From an uncultured Bacteroidota bacterium (lineage in GTDB: Bacteria > Bacteroidota > Bacteroidia > Flavobacteriales > Flavobacteriaceae), in NCBI GenBank assembly GCA_913062555.1, contig CAJXVU010000001.1, positions 124,001 to 188,000 of the forward strand: a DNA stretch of 64,000 nucleotides, written 5' to 3'. Both the position numbers and the translations under genes were made by a program. The first letter of the stretch is position 1. Each line of letters starts with the position of its first letter. Shown here piece by piece: positions 37,191 to 45,824 of the stretch. The notes under the pieces were generated by a model that did not search any database, had not been told where the DNA came from, and saw only the letters and a program-made list of their open reading frames with translations.

Positions 37191-38888
37191 TTAAGGTTGA
37201 ATCTGAAATATTATTGGCAATGAGTATCCCACGCTTACATCTTTGCCATCATGACTACCAGGGACCATTTTAGGCAATGATCTCACCACTCGTTTTGCTT
37301 CTTCTTCTAATTTTTTATGAGGTGCTCTAGAACGAATGTTAACAATATCACCACTAGCATCTATTTTAAATATTACAGAAATGCGTTGTCGTCCTGTTAA
37401 TCCTAAATTTGCCGCTAAATCAGTATTAAAATTCAACATCACATGTTTTGTGATTTTATCTGACATACATGTTCTACGTTCTGCGTTGGTAGATAAATTT
37501 CCACAACCCGGGAACAATGGCACATTTTCAATTACACCAAACGGAATTTCAGCCATTCCAACAACATCTTTAAAGAAGGGTTCATTGAGGCCATCTTTAG
37601 TCACTAACATCATTAATGTTTTTAGTGCCTTTTCTTCTTCTGGAGTCATCTCTCCCTTAGCAGCAATAGATTCTTTCAATAGATTTATATTTGTTAAGAT
37701 ATCGCTATTAGAATTTTGAACTTGCCCATTATTTGGCCAATTAATATACATTTTATAAGAAGATCCATCAGAAAAATTCACCGAAGACTCTTCTAGATCT
37801 TCAGGTACTTTTTCATCTTTATGATGGACACTATATTTGGCGTCTTTATCTGTATGTTGTGCCCAACTTACATAATTAGGGTTTGCAATTAAAAACGCTT
37901 CAAAATTATTATGGATCGCTTCGGTTACCTTAGACATTGAACCATCCCCTTCTTTATTAATAGAATAAGAATATTGACTTAGGTTCAAATCATTGTCTTG
38001 CTGTCCTGAACTCTTTTCTTGTATACAAGAGGTATATATGAGCATTCCAAATACCATTGGCACTAATAATATATATTTCAATTTCAAAATTTGTTTTGAT
38101 TTTGTTTTACCTATCATGATGATTCGCTTTTTGATTAATGATTGTTTGAAAAATGAATTTATAAATGACACTTTTTGTGTGTCAAATACTTGCGCTAATA
38201 AATTTTCGTAATAGCTGTGTTTATCTTGTGTTTTTAGAGCTTTGGCATCTGCTATATATTCATGAAGTGTTGTGATTCTATTTTGATACATATATACCAA
38301 AGGATTAAACCAAAAAAGAACTTTCAGAATTTCAAAAACCAATAAATCTATTGAATGTTTTTGCTGTACATGAATCATTTCATGCTTTAAAATTGTATCT
38401 CTGTCTGTAGATTTTATGTGATCCCCTAAAAAGACATAGTAAAAAAATGAAAATGCGGCATTACTATTAATAAGCCTTACGATTACCAAATCACCCTGCC
38501 AATGTCTAGGGTTCCTATAAATTAAAGCGACTATTTTGAAGAGCTTATATATGAATATTCCTAAAGCAATAAAAGCGCCCAGATAAAAAAGCAATTCCCA
38601 TGAAAAAATAAATCCAGAATCATCCTGTAATTTCGCTCCTAAAAGTAAATCAGAATTCAGTGGTGTTAGATTACCAATAACAATTTCTGGCAATGCAATG
38701 AAGAATTCTTGTGGTACCACATCCTTAAATTCTTCTATTTTTATAAATGGCAAGACTACCGATAATATTGCTGTTACTAGCAAGTAGGCTCTATTCCAAT
38801 TAAAGAAGGTTTCTTTCTTTAAAAAAACATCATAAATAATTAAAAAGAACAATTGAAACGCAACGGTTTGTAATATATAGTGTAGCAT
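37191..38888 (-). CDS. BlaR1/MecR1-like M56 sensor with TonB-like C-terminus
   Basis: A 565-residue membrane protein. Three or four transmembrane helices (about 5-25, 35-50, 95-120 and 270-288) surround a cytosolic zinc protease domain with HEMIH at 169-173. After the last helix the periplasmic part is not a penicillin-binding sensor; it ends in a TonB-C-like domain (about 460-565; FPGCGNLSTNAERRTC, then VRSLPKMVPG). In this large Bacteroidota subgroup the signal is usually unknown. It would cleave the BlaI repressor encoded 1 base upstream. Resistance to beta-lactams should not be assumed. Confidence 0.88.
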   Translation of the reverse strand: MLHYILQTVAFQLFFLIIYDVFLKKETFFNWNRAYLLVTAILSVVLPFIKIEEFKDVVPQEFFIALPEIVIGNLTPLNSDLLLGAKLQDDSGFIFSWELLFYLGAFIALGIFIYKLFKIVALIYRNPRHWQGDLVIVRLINSNAAFSFFYYVFLGDHIKSTDRDTILKHEMIHVQQKHSIDLLVFEILKVLFWFNPLVYMYQNRITTLHEYIADAKALKTQDKHSYYENLLAQVFDTQKVSFINSFFKQSLIKKRIIMIGKTKSKQILKLKYILLVPMVFGMLIYTSCIQEKSSGQQDNDLNLSQYSYSINKEGDGSMSKVTEAIHNNFEAFLIANPNYVSWAQHTDKDAKYSVHHKDEKVPEDLEESSVNFSDGSSYKMYINWPNNGQVQNSNSDILTNINLLKESIAAKGEMTPEEEKALKTLMMLVTKDGLNEPFFKDVVGMAEIPFGVIENVPLFPGCGNLSTNAERRTCMSDKITKHVMLNFNTDLAANLGLTGRQRISVIFKIDASGDIVNIRSRAPHKKLEEEAKRVVRSLPKMVPGSHDGKDVSVGYSLPIIFQIQP

Positions 38889-38889
38889 G

Positions 38890-39252
38890 TTATTCTTTTT
38901 TATTAATTTCTTTTAGTACAGATTCCATCTCATTCAAACTAATGTCATTCTTCTTCATAAAAAATGAAACCATACTTTTAAAAGAACCTTGAAAATAATT
39001 ATCTACCAATTTATTTATAGATTGGTTACTGTATTCCTGTTGCAATACCACAGGGAAATAAATATGCCCCTTACCTTGCTTTTCATAGTCTACAAATCCT
39101 TTACTTTCAAGAATTCTAACAATTGTTGACACCGTATTATATGCAGGCTTTGGATCGGGAAACACCGCTATAATAGCTTTAACATTTGCTTTTTTTAATT
39201 GCCATAATATTTGCATTATATCCTCTTCGGCCTTGGTGAGCTGCTTTATCAT
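38890..39252 (-). CDS. BlaI/MecI/CopY family transcriptional repressor
   Basis: A 120-residue winged-helix repressor: LTKAEEDIMQILWQLKKA at the start, PAYNTVSTIVRILESKGFV as recognition helix and wing, and a C-terminal dimerisation helix ending ESVLKEINKKE. It heads an operon with the M56 protease gene (1-base gap). Three palindromes immediately upstream are strong candidate binding sites, implying autoregulation and derepression by M56 cleavage. Confidence 0.92.
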   Translation of the reverse strand: MIKQLTKAEEDIMQILWQLKKANVKAIIAVFPDPKPAYNTVSTIVRILESKGFVDYEKQGKGHIYFPVVLQQEYSNQSINKLVDNYFQGSFKSMVSFFMKKNDISLNEMESVLKEINKKE

Positions 39253-39254
39253 TT

Positions 39255-39321
39255 AACTAAGTTTTTAGTTTAAAACTTTACAAATATAACTAAATAATTA
39301 GTTTGAACTAATTATTTAGTT
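39255..39321. promoter_or_regulatory. Three BlaI-type operators, AACTAA-N4-TTAGTT
   Basis: Three 16-bp palindromes with identical arms: 39255-39270 (spacer GTTT), 39288-39303 (ATAA) and 39306-39321 (TTAT). The last two are separated by 2 bases and together form a perfect 16-bp inverted repeat. The first begins 2 bases from the blaI start codon. They lie in the divergent gap between blaI and the DUF456 gene, so both genes may be regulated. The arms resemble BlaI/MecI half-sites (ACTA/TAGT). Confidence 0.75.
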
Positions 39322-39378
39322 CAAAATGTAACAAATTATAAAAATGCTCGTCATACTAAGGACAATTAAAATTGATTT

Positions 39379-39876
39379 ATGGATATTTTTTTAGTATTGG
39401 TTGCAGCTCTATTTATGTTTCTAGGCATTATAGGGAGTTTACTTCCTATTTTACCAGGTCCTCTTACTAGTTGGGTTGGTTTGTTAATATTTCATCTTAC
39501 TGATGCCGTACCAATGAACTGGACTTTTTTAATTATCACCTTTGTATTCGCAATACTCATTTGGATTTTAGATTATATTATACCTGCCTTAGGGACAAAA
39601 AAATTTGGTGGTAGTAAATACGGAATGATTGGGACTTCAATTGGTCTAATAGTTGGGCTCTTTGCTCCTATTCCTGGCGGAATTATTATCGGCCCTTTTG
39701 CTGGTGCTTTTCTGGGTGAACTTATAAATAAAAGTGATTCTAAAACAGCCTTAAAAGCTGCATTTGGTTCTTTTTTAGGATTTATAACTTCAGTTTTTTT
39801 AAAGTTTGTAGTTGCGCTAATTTTTTTAGGCCTTTTTATTGGCAAACTTTGGGATTATAGTAGTGTATTGTTTTAA
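39379..39876 (+). CDS. DUF456 family membrane protein
   Basis: A 165-residue, strongly hydrophobic protein with about four or five membrane segments and glycine-rich loops (GIIGSLLPILPGPLTSWVG; GLFAPIPGGIIIGPFAGAFLGEL), typical of DUF456. Function unknown; inner membrane. It is transcribed away from blaI across the triple operator and may be a member of that regulon. Confidence 0.85.
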   Translation: MDIFLVLVAALFMFLGIIGSLLPILPGPLTSWVGLLIFHLTDAVPMNWTFLIITFVFAILIWILDYIIPALGTKKFGGSKYGMIGTSIGLIVGLFAPIPGGIIIGPFAGAFLGELINKSDSKTALKAAFGSFLGFITSVFLKFVVALIFLGLFIGKLWDYSSVLF

Positions 39877-40011
39877 TGAAAAAACCTTACGGTCGGCATA
39901 AAATGCAAATCATAAGGCTTGTGTCAATTGCTATTTTCAACAAATAAGTCAGAGGGATTATCAATACTTCTTTGTATAAAACAATATTATAAATAATCTT
40001 CGACATTTAAT

Positions 40012-40048
40012 TACGGGAAAACCGTAGAGTTGTTGCGGAAAAACCGTA
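40012..40048. promoter_or_regulatory. Tandem palindromic motif TRCGG-N5-CCGTA at 22-bp period
   Basis: Two 15-bp elements, 40012-40026 (TACGG GAAAA CCGTA) and 40034-40048 (TGCGG AAAAA CCGTA), with the same orientation and a 22-base period, i.e. two helical turns. A sequence close to a Bacteroidota -7 element (TACTTTG, 40066-40072) follows. They sit in the 261-base gap between two convergent genes, DUF456 and the LuxR regulator, where no annotated gene would need an operator. Confidence 0.5.
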
Positions 40049-40137
40049 ACATCTATTATTCGTAGTACTTTGCGATGTTTTCAGAAGTTCAATATAACCC
40101 CAATTTTAACATTTCAAAATTGCATTAAACAATTTTA

Positions 40138-40809
40138 TTATAGAAAGCCTTTCTTTCTTGCCGCACTTAGTAAAGTCTCATCTTTACTATCTTCGACTGA
40201 AAACAACAACTTTAACTGCTTTTTTCTTTTTTCGATAGCACTCATAGATAAGTCGATATGTTCTTTTAAGGTTTTAGTTTTCACCCCTTGTGAGAGCAAA
40301 TGCAAAATCTTTCTATTAGTGTCATCTAAATAAATATCACTTGATATTGTAGTCTTTAAAAACCCATTTACAGTACTACTATAATAGGGTGGGTTGATTA
40401 AAACATGCTGAAAAGCTTCAGCCAATTCACTCGAAGTTAGATCACTTTTAATAAGCAATCCTTCTGGATTTATTTCTTTAATAATATTTAATATTCTAAA
40501 TGATTCATTAAACATCGTTAAAATAATAATTTTAGACTCTGGCAAGTACACTTGGGCAATTTTGGCGAGATCTTCCCCTGACGTTATCAATCCATCTTTG
40601 GATGCTGGCAAACTAATGTCAAAAAAAATAATATCGTAGGGTTCAAATTTAGCCGCTTTTTTAATTAACTCATTGGCCATATCACAATCATGAGCAATAT
40701 CAATAGCTAAATGTTGGAAATCTTTTTTTGTTGCTAATAAGGTGTTTTGGTAGCCTTCAATGATCATTGGATGATCGTCAACCATTAATATTTTTAAATG
40801 TTGTTCCAT
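40138..40809 (-). CDS. NarL/LuxR-type response regulator
   Basis: A 223-residue response regulator. The receiver domain has the acidic pair DD at 11-12, phosphoacceptor D64 in IIFFDISLPA and a Lys in LIKSDLTS. The C-terminal part (about 155-223) is a LuxR-type HTH, with ILHLLSQGVKTKTLKEHIDLSMSAIEKR only partly matching the classical consensus. It pairs with the TPR kinase encoded 5 bases upstream. Confidence 0.92.
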   Translation of the reverse strand: MEQHLKILMVDDHPMIIEGYQNTLLATKKDFQHLAIDIAHDCDMANELIKKAAKFEPYDIIFFDISLPASKDGLITSGEDLAKIAQVYLPESKIIILTMFNESFRILNIIKEINPEGLLIKSDLTSSELAEAFQHVLINPPYYSSTVNGFLKTTISSDIYLDDTNRKILHLLSQGVKTKTLKEHIDLSMSAIEKRKKQLKLLFSVEDSKDETLLSAARKKGFL

Positions 40810-40814
40810 AATAA

Positions 40815-42839
40815 TTAATCTACTGGAATCGATATTTTAATAATTGTGCCAATATCAATTTTAGAAAACACCTCTGCTTTCCCTCCAACTTCACGAATTC
40901 GTGAATCGATATTTTTTAAACCAATTCCTTTTCTTGCTTTATTAACATTAAATCCAGAGCCATCATCTTCTATATCAAATAAAATTACATTATTTTTTAA
41001 TTTAAAACTAATTTTAATGAGGCTAGCCTCAGCATGCTTATATATATTTTGCATACACTCTTGCAACATTCTATAAATGTGGATTTTAGTTTTATTAGGG
41101 ACTTCTTCCCAGTCTATCTCATCATCATCATTGAAACTATATGCCAATTGATAAGCGCTAGTTTGGGTTTCAATTAAGGATTTAACAATAGCCATAAAAC
41201 TCGATCCTGAAACAAAATCGGCGCTTAAATCATGTGAAATTTTCCGAATTTCGGTTTCAATGGTTTTTAATTCATTTATATATTGCCCTCTTGAGCTAAT
41301 GGCTTCGTCTGTTTTTACCATATTTAAGCTATCAAGGCTTAATCTGGTACCAAATAATCGCCCCAAAATACCATCGTGTAGTTCTTTAGAGATCCTTTTT
41401 TTCTCATGATCTCTTCCTTCATCAACTTTATCCTGTTGTGCCAACATGAGATTGTAAATCTCTTCGTTTGATTCTTGTTGTTTTTGTATAAATTTTAGTT
41501 TTCTGTTTTTGGACCGCTGAGTAATGACGATATATAATAAGGTCAAACTAATTAACAAACCAATGGAAATAAAAATAAACAATAATCGCTCTTTAGAAAT
41601 TTGTTCTTTCTCAGCAATTATTTGATCTGTTTCAAAGTTTATTCTTGCAATTTTGTTTCGTATGGCTCTTTCATGACTCAACAAACTGTCGTTAAGATTA
41701 ATATACTCATATAGGTATTGTTTACCTATCTCTCCCTCCTCAATTTTTGAAAGCAATTTTAGTGATCGTAAAATTTCGTTGGTTGTATTTAATTCTCGGG
41801 CAACTTTTAATGTTTTACTTGAATAGAATTTGACCAGCTCCATTTTATCCTGAAACAAATAAAACTCAGAGATGTCATTGCCAATTCGCAAAAGACCTCT
41901 ATGGTCATCCATACTAGCACTTATTTGGTATGCCTCTTTAAATATTTCTTCAACCTCATCCGTATTATTACTATCAATTTTAAACTTAGCTAAAGCTATA
42001 TTCCCTTTTACAGTTACATATAAAGTAGGGTCTAGTTCAAGTAGTATTTCATTTTCTAATATTTCATTATAAATATTTAAAGCTTTATTATACTCCCCTT
42101 TTTGCAATAATGAAAAGGCGATATTATTCTTACTACTCAATAAATGATACAAATTATTTTCTACCCCCTTTATTGTTTCTATAGCCTTATTTTGATAATT
42201 AATTGCCTCATCAAAATTACCCAACCTATGAGAGGTCACCGCTAATAAATTTAGTAAATCATAAGTATAACTTAAACTTCTATCACTCTCAGGTAACGAT
42301 CTAATTAATTTTAACGCATCAATTGCATTCTTTTCACTACCGATATAATCCCGCTCTGTTTCTTGAATATTTGCCATATTAAACAAAGTCTCTCCTTTAT
42401 TACGTATATCTCCAACTTCATCATACATTTCGACTGCTTTATAATAATAGTAGTATGCACTATCACTCTGAACTTGTGTAGTATAGTAATAACCCAAATT
42501 TTGATACGTATAGGCTTTATACAACGTATCATTTAATTTTTTCGCTAATTCAAGGTTGGTAAGGTTTATTTTTCCGAAGGATTTATCTCTATCGAAGTTA
42601 AGATAGAGCTGTGATAAATTCCAGTTACTAGATAGTTTTGTGGTATCAATATCCAGTTCATTAGATATCTCACAGGCTAATTCAGCAATTTGTATTCTAG
42701 TATTAGCGTCTAATTCAGAATCCTTAGACAGTTTTCTTAATTGTATAATACTATCAAGTTGGACAGCTTGCCTTTCAGATTGAGCATGCACGCAAAAAAC
42801 AAACAATAAAAATGGAATAACTAAAAAATATCTTTTCAA
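40815..42839 (-). CDS. TPR-containing sensor histidine kinase (HisKA_3)
   Basis: A 674-residue kinase with a signal peptide (CVHAQ), an extracytoplasmic region of several TPRs (about 70-380), one transmembrane helix (about 408-430, LLFIFISIGLLISLTLLYIV), and a NarX/DegS-type cytosolic kinase. Phospho-acceptor H488 lies in SKELHDGILG; the ATPase domain shows MLQECMQNIYKHA (N box) and DDGSGF, KGIGLKNI (G boxes). The TPR sensor suggests sensing of a protein or peptide in the periplasm. Signal unknown. Confidence 0.92.
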   Translation of the reverse strand: MKRYFLVIPFLLFVFCVHAQSERQAVQLDSIIQLRKLSKDSELDANTRIQIAELACEISNELDIDTTKLSSNWNLSQLYLNFDRDKSFGKINLTNLELAKKLNDTLYKAYTYQNLGYYYTTQVQSDSAYYYYYKAVEMYDEVGDIRNKGETLFNMANIQETERDYIGSEKNAIDALKLIRSLPESDRSLSYTYDLLNLLAVTSHRLGNFDEAINYQNKAIETIKGVENNLYHLLSSKNNIAFSLLQKGEYNKALNIYNEILENEILLELDPTLYVTVKGNIALAKFKIDSNNTDEVEEIFKEAYQISASMDDHRGLLRIGNDISEFYLFQDKMELVKFYSSKTLKVARELNTTNEILRSLKLLSKIEEGEIGKQYLYEYINLNDSLLSHERAIRNKIARINFETDQIIAEKEQISKERLLFIFISIGLLISLTLLYIVITQRSKNRKLKFIQKQQESNEEIYNLMLAQQDKVDEGRDHEKKRISKELHDGILGRLFGTRLSLDSLNMVKTDEAISSRGQYINELKTIETEIRKISHDLSADFVSGSSFMAIVKSLIETQTSAYQLAYSFNDDDEIDWEEVPNKTKIHIYRMLQECMQNIYKHAEASLIKISFKLKNNVILFDIEDDGSGFNVNKARKGIGLKNIDSRIREVGGKAEVFSKIDIGTIIKISIPVD

Positions 42840-42934
42840 AATTCTTATTTACTTTACTCTATGAACTCAAATTTAAGTTAAATTATAATAATACAGTAAA
42901 GTAAATGAAAATCTTGACTTATTAAAATAGCAAA

Positions 42935-42968
42935 GCTCCTTTACTAGAATAAATAATAGTAAAGGAGC
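42935..42968 (-). terminator. Hairpin terminator after the small peptide gene
   Basis: Perfect 12-bp inverted repeat GCTCCTTTACTA / TAGTAAAGGAGC with a 10-base loop. It lies 24 bases beyond the stop of the small gene at 42993 on the minus strand, and is followed there by a moderately T-rich stretch (TTTGCTATTTTAATAAG). It separates that gene from the histidine kinase gene downstream. Confidence 0.7.
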
Positions 42969-42992
42969 ATTACAAACTAATTATAAAACAAA

Positions 42993-43187
42993 TTATAAGT
43001 TTTGTTGACCAGGTTTAGTTCCTTTTGATTTATTAAGATCCACAATAAATATAGATTCTTTTTTAATCTCATTATAGGCTTCTACTTGTTCTGCGTTAAT
43101 TGTTACTTTTGCTTCTGAGTTGTTATTTGTCCCAGAGAAAGTAAGGCAAAATACGGCTAACATTAAGGTGATTTTTAGAGGCTTCAT
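42993..43187 (-). CDS. Small exported protein (64 aa), function unknown
   Basis: A 64-residue protein: N-terminal signal-like helix (ITLMLAVFCLTFSGT), then a hydrophilic tail rich in Lys, Asn and Glu. It has its own strong terminator and a 700-base upstream gap, which supports a genuine, independently expressed gene rather than a chance frame. It might be a signal or partner of the TPR kinase encoded downstream; that is a guess from position. No family recognised. Confidence 0.55.
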   Translation of the reverse strand: MKPLKITLMLAVFCLTFSGTNNNSEAKVTINAEQVEAYNEIKKESIFIVDLNKSKGTKPGQQNL

Positions 43188-43898
43188 AGTTATCTGTTTA
43201 GGGTTATTAAATAGTCTATTTTATTAATATTATTAAAAAATTAAATACATAATCGAGCTATAATCAAATTATAGCGAGGGACTAATAAATGGACTAATAA
43301 TTGCTAAACACACTATGGCGTTTAATGATATAAATTTTGAGGGGTGTAATTCCATATCAAGAATTACAATAAATGGATAATTAATTTATCTTAAAAAGCA
43401 GAGGGAATAATTTTTGGGGCCTATTAAGAACGGCTAAGATAGAATTATGTTCCATAAATCAAAAAAAATAAACGTTAAAGTGTATTATTTTTACGTTTAA
43501 ATACATTATTAGGGTAAATTTCCTACATGAAAATTGCATTTACCCCTGTTTTTAACGGCTAGACAGCAAAGCTTAATTCCTTCAATTAAACCAATATTCC
43601 TTAAAAAATCAAGATTCTTGAACAGAATAAGCATCATAATCAATTATAACCCATCGAACCCCTTTCTTTTCCATCGATATATAAGACTTTATTTAAATCT
43701 CTTCTCAACTATGCTCCTTTTAAAATTGATAAAATTTACTTCAAGATCAGGTTTCTTATTTATTATAACGAATTATGTAAATAAATTAAGCGAATTATAT
43801 CATTTTGATTATACTAGTCATTCTAGAGATTCCATTCCATGGTAAGAAATTGACGAAAGAATAAAGTGATTGGGTTTAAAAACATGAAATAATCAAGT
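43188..43898. other. 711-base intergenic region without a convincing gene
   Basis: Between the small peptide gene and the LytTR regulator gene (both minus strand) I find no credible coding frame; a 103-codon plus-strand frame at 43534 lacks codon character. It contains several dyads, including TGTAATTC-N8-GAATTACA at 43345-43368, AAACGT/ACGTTT around 43470-43498 and GGTAAAT/ATTTACC at 43513-43544. It is likely the long leader and promoter region of the small gene, possibly with a small RNA. Confidence 0.4.
43345..43368. promoter_or_regulatory. Inverted repeat TGTAATTC-N8-GAATTACA
   Basis: Two perfect 8-base arms separated by 8 bases, about 160 bases upstream of the small peptide gene start. 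Size and spacing fit a dimeric regulator site. No assigned regulator. Confidence 0.35.
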
Positions 43899-44762
43899 TT
43901 ATTTCATGGCAGAAAGTTTTTCAGCCACAACTTTTTTATAAGATCTAGATACTGGAATCGCCTTAAGAGTTTGATTCAATATCAACTTTAGGCCTTGAGA
44001 ATTACCCGTTACACTTGTAACTGCTTTTAGATTTACTACAAATGATCTGTGACAACGAATTATATTGTCGTCCTCAATTTGTTCAAGAGCTTTAATTATA
44101 GACAAGCGCAGCAAACTGTTTTTAATCTTATTCTCTACAAGTTCTGTTATGGTAATATAATTTTTATCAGCTTCAATGAACTGTAAGTTATTATTTGTTG
44201 TTTTTACTACATCATTAACAATATTAGACTTTAATTCGAGCGCAGCCTCTTTCTTTTCCTGATTTCTCCCTTTTAAAATACCAGTTAGTTGTTGTGCTTC
44301 TTCCAGTTTGTTTTTTAATAACCAATTATTTATTCGAACCACTCTTATGCTTATTGGAATTATCGCAAGTAATATAGTAATCCCAATAAATCTCAAAACA
44401 GTTACTGTATTGAGTTCAATATCAAAATTATAATCTGCAAAAAGAATAATTGCCAGAGTATTTATACATAAATAAATTATGGCTCTACTAATTTCCTTCC
44501 ACACACACCACTTTTCTTGGTTAATGAAATATTTAAATAGGTATAATGAAATCACAATATTAAATAAGGCCGATAAAAAAACAGCAAATCCAAAACCAAA
44601 AATCACTGATAGAGAGGCTCCCTCTAGTCCAAATGGCTTTAATAAGAAGATTAATAACGTTGCTAAAAGACAAACTTTTAAAGTCGAAATAATTTCTGAG
44701 ATGAAACCACGTGTATATGGAAAAGGGGCAGAAATTTTTTTTGTTAGCTGGTGTAATATCAT
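43899..44762 (-). CDS. Membrane-bound LytTR family regulator
   Basis: A 287-residue protein with four predicted membrane helices in residues about 25-150 (for example LLATLLIFLLKPFG and VLRFIGITILLAIIPI), a short coiled linker, and a C-terminal LytTR DNA-binding domain (about 185-287; FIEADKNYITI, IIRCHRSFVVN, AIPVSRSYKK). No receiver domain, so it probably senses a membrane signal directly. Divergent to a hydrolase operon, with a threefold 20-bp repeat in the 216-base gap that is a likely binding site. Confidence 0.88.
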   Translation of the reverse strand: MILHQLTKKISAPFPYTRGFISEIISTLKVCLLATLLIFLLKPFGLEGASLSVIFGFGFAVFLSALFNIVISLYLFKYFINQEKWCVWKEISRAIIYLCINTLAIILFADYNFDIELNTVTVLRFIGITILLAIIPISIRVVRINNWLLKNKLEEAQQLTGILKGRNQEKKEAALELKSNIVNDVVKTTNNNLQFIEADKNYITITELVENKIKNSLLRLSIIKALEQIEDDNIIRCHRSFVVNLKAVTSVTGNSQGLKLILNQTLKAIPVSRSYKKVVAEKLSAMK

Positions 44763-44820
44763 TTTTTAAAACATATTAATATCAAAATTAGATACATCTC
44801 GTCAAAAAAACCTAGTCATT

Positions 44821-44880
44821 GGTAACAAATGGATGTCAATAGTACCAAAAAGATGTAGCTGGTAACAAACCTAGTGAATT
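44821..44880. repeat. Three direct repeats with 20-bp period, likely LytTR operators
   Basis: Units begin at 44821 (GGTAACAAATGG), 44841 (AGTACCAAAAAG) and 44861 (GGTAACAAACCT); the core is RGTAMCAAA. The first two also share GATGT at the same phase (44832, 44852). LytTR proteins usually bind direct repeats about two turns apart. The array lies 59 bases from the LytTR gene start and about 100 bases before the hydrolase gene. Confidence 0.6.
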
Positions 44881-44978
44881 ATATTAATAAGCCTATAAAT
44901 TGCACCAAAAACAAACAGCAAATCAATGTATTTAAAACAAATAAGCTGTATCACAAATCATTAAAAAATTAAGAAATC

Positions 44979-45818
44979 ATGAAAAAAAGAATCTTTATTA
45001 TTTTCGCTGGCTGCATTTTAACTGTCCCAAATTTATTTGCACAACAAACCATGGATCTAAATAAAATGAAGTCACGCTTCGAACAAAGAAGACCAGCATT
45101 AGACCATATGAGCGCTAATCCTAGCGACCACAATCTTGCTTATGAAGCATTTAATGTAACTACACAAGACAGTATTGATATTGCTTCTTGGTTTATTCCA
45201 AATAAATTAAAAAAAGGAACGGTCCTTATGGTTCATGGTTTTGACATGAATAAAAGTCATATGCTAAATCGTGCCTCTGTTTTTTATAAAAAAGGCTACT
45301 CCATACTATTACTGGACTTGAGAGCCAGAGGGGAAAGCGGTGGAGACACAGCCAGTACAGGAGAAAAAAACGGATTAGAAGTTTCAGCTGTTTATAATTA
45401 TTACCAAAATAATTTCAATAGCTATGGTGCTATTACTCTTTATGGATTTTCCCATGGAGGAAGAGCTATTATTTTTGGAGCTCATATGATTGGTAAAACA
45501 GAAAAAGTAATATTGGAATCTCCACCCTATCAATTGGGTCAAAGTTTTAAAAGACAGTACAAAATGCCAAATGCGCCCAAAATAAGTGAAGCCCCAATTA
45601 ACGCGGCACTAGCAAATATTTCAAATTCGCCCATTCTATTACTTATTGGAGATTCAGATGCTGCAATCATCGAATCAGAAGCTTTTGAACTGATTAATCA
45701 TTCAAACAACAAGAACAGTAAGGTGGTTCTTTTTGATAATACTGCACACAATGTATTCTCCAACAATAATTTAATTAAATATGAAGAAGTTGTCTTCAAT
45801 TTTATTTCTAACAATTAA
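44979..45818 (+). CDS. Exported alpha/beta-hydrolase
   Basis: A 279-residue protein with a signal peptide (GCILTVPNLFAQ). Alpha/beta-hydrolase core: oxyanion region VLMVHGFDMNKS, nucleophile elbow YGFSHGGRA, acid in LLIGDSDAAI and a likely His in FDNTAHNVF. Resembles BAAT/DUF1749-like or serine aminopeptidase S33-type hydrolases. First gene of a three-gene set downstream of the LytTR repeats; substrate unknown. Confidence 0.85.
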   Translation: MKKRIFIIFAGCILTVPNLFAQQTMDLNKMKSRFEQRRPALDHMSANPSDHNLAYEAFNVTTQDSIDIASWFIPNKLKKGTVLMVHGFDMNKSHMLNRASVFYKKGYSILLLDLRARGESGGDTASTGEKNGLEVSAVYNYYQNNFNSYGAITLYGFSHGGRAIIFGAHMIGKTEKVILESPPYQLGQSFKRQYKMPNAPKISEAPINAALANISNSPILLLIGDSDAAIIESEAFELINHSNNKNSKVVLFDNTAHNVFSNNNLIKYEEVVFNFISNN

Positions 45819-45824
45819 TCAATT

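Noticed and set aside
37191-39252. Beta-lactam resistance system (BlaI/BlaR names)
   Set aside because: The M56 protein lacks a penicillin-binding sensor domain and no matching beta-lactamase gene lies in the operon.
40070-40333. Plus-strand frame overlapping the 3' end of the LuxR regulator gene
   Set aside because: Most of it is antisense to a clear response regulator; only the first 54 bases are discussed, in another frame, as a possible small peptide.
43534-43845. A 103-codon plus-strand frame in the large gap
   Set aside because: Non-ATG start, no recognisable domain, composition like AT-rich noncoding DNA; treated as chance.
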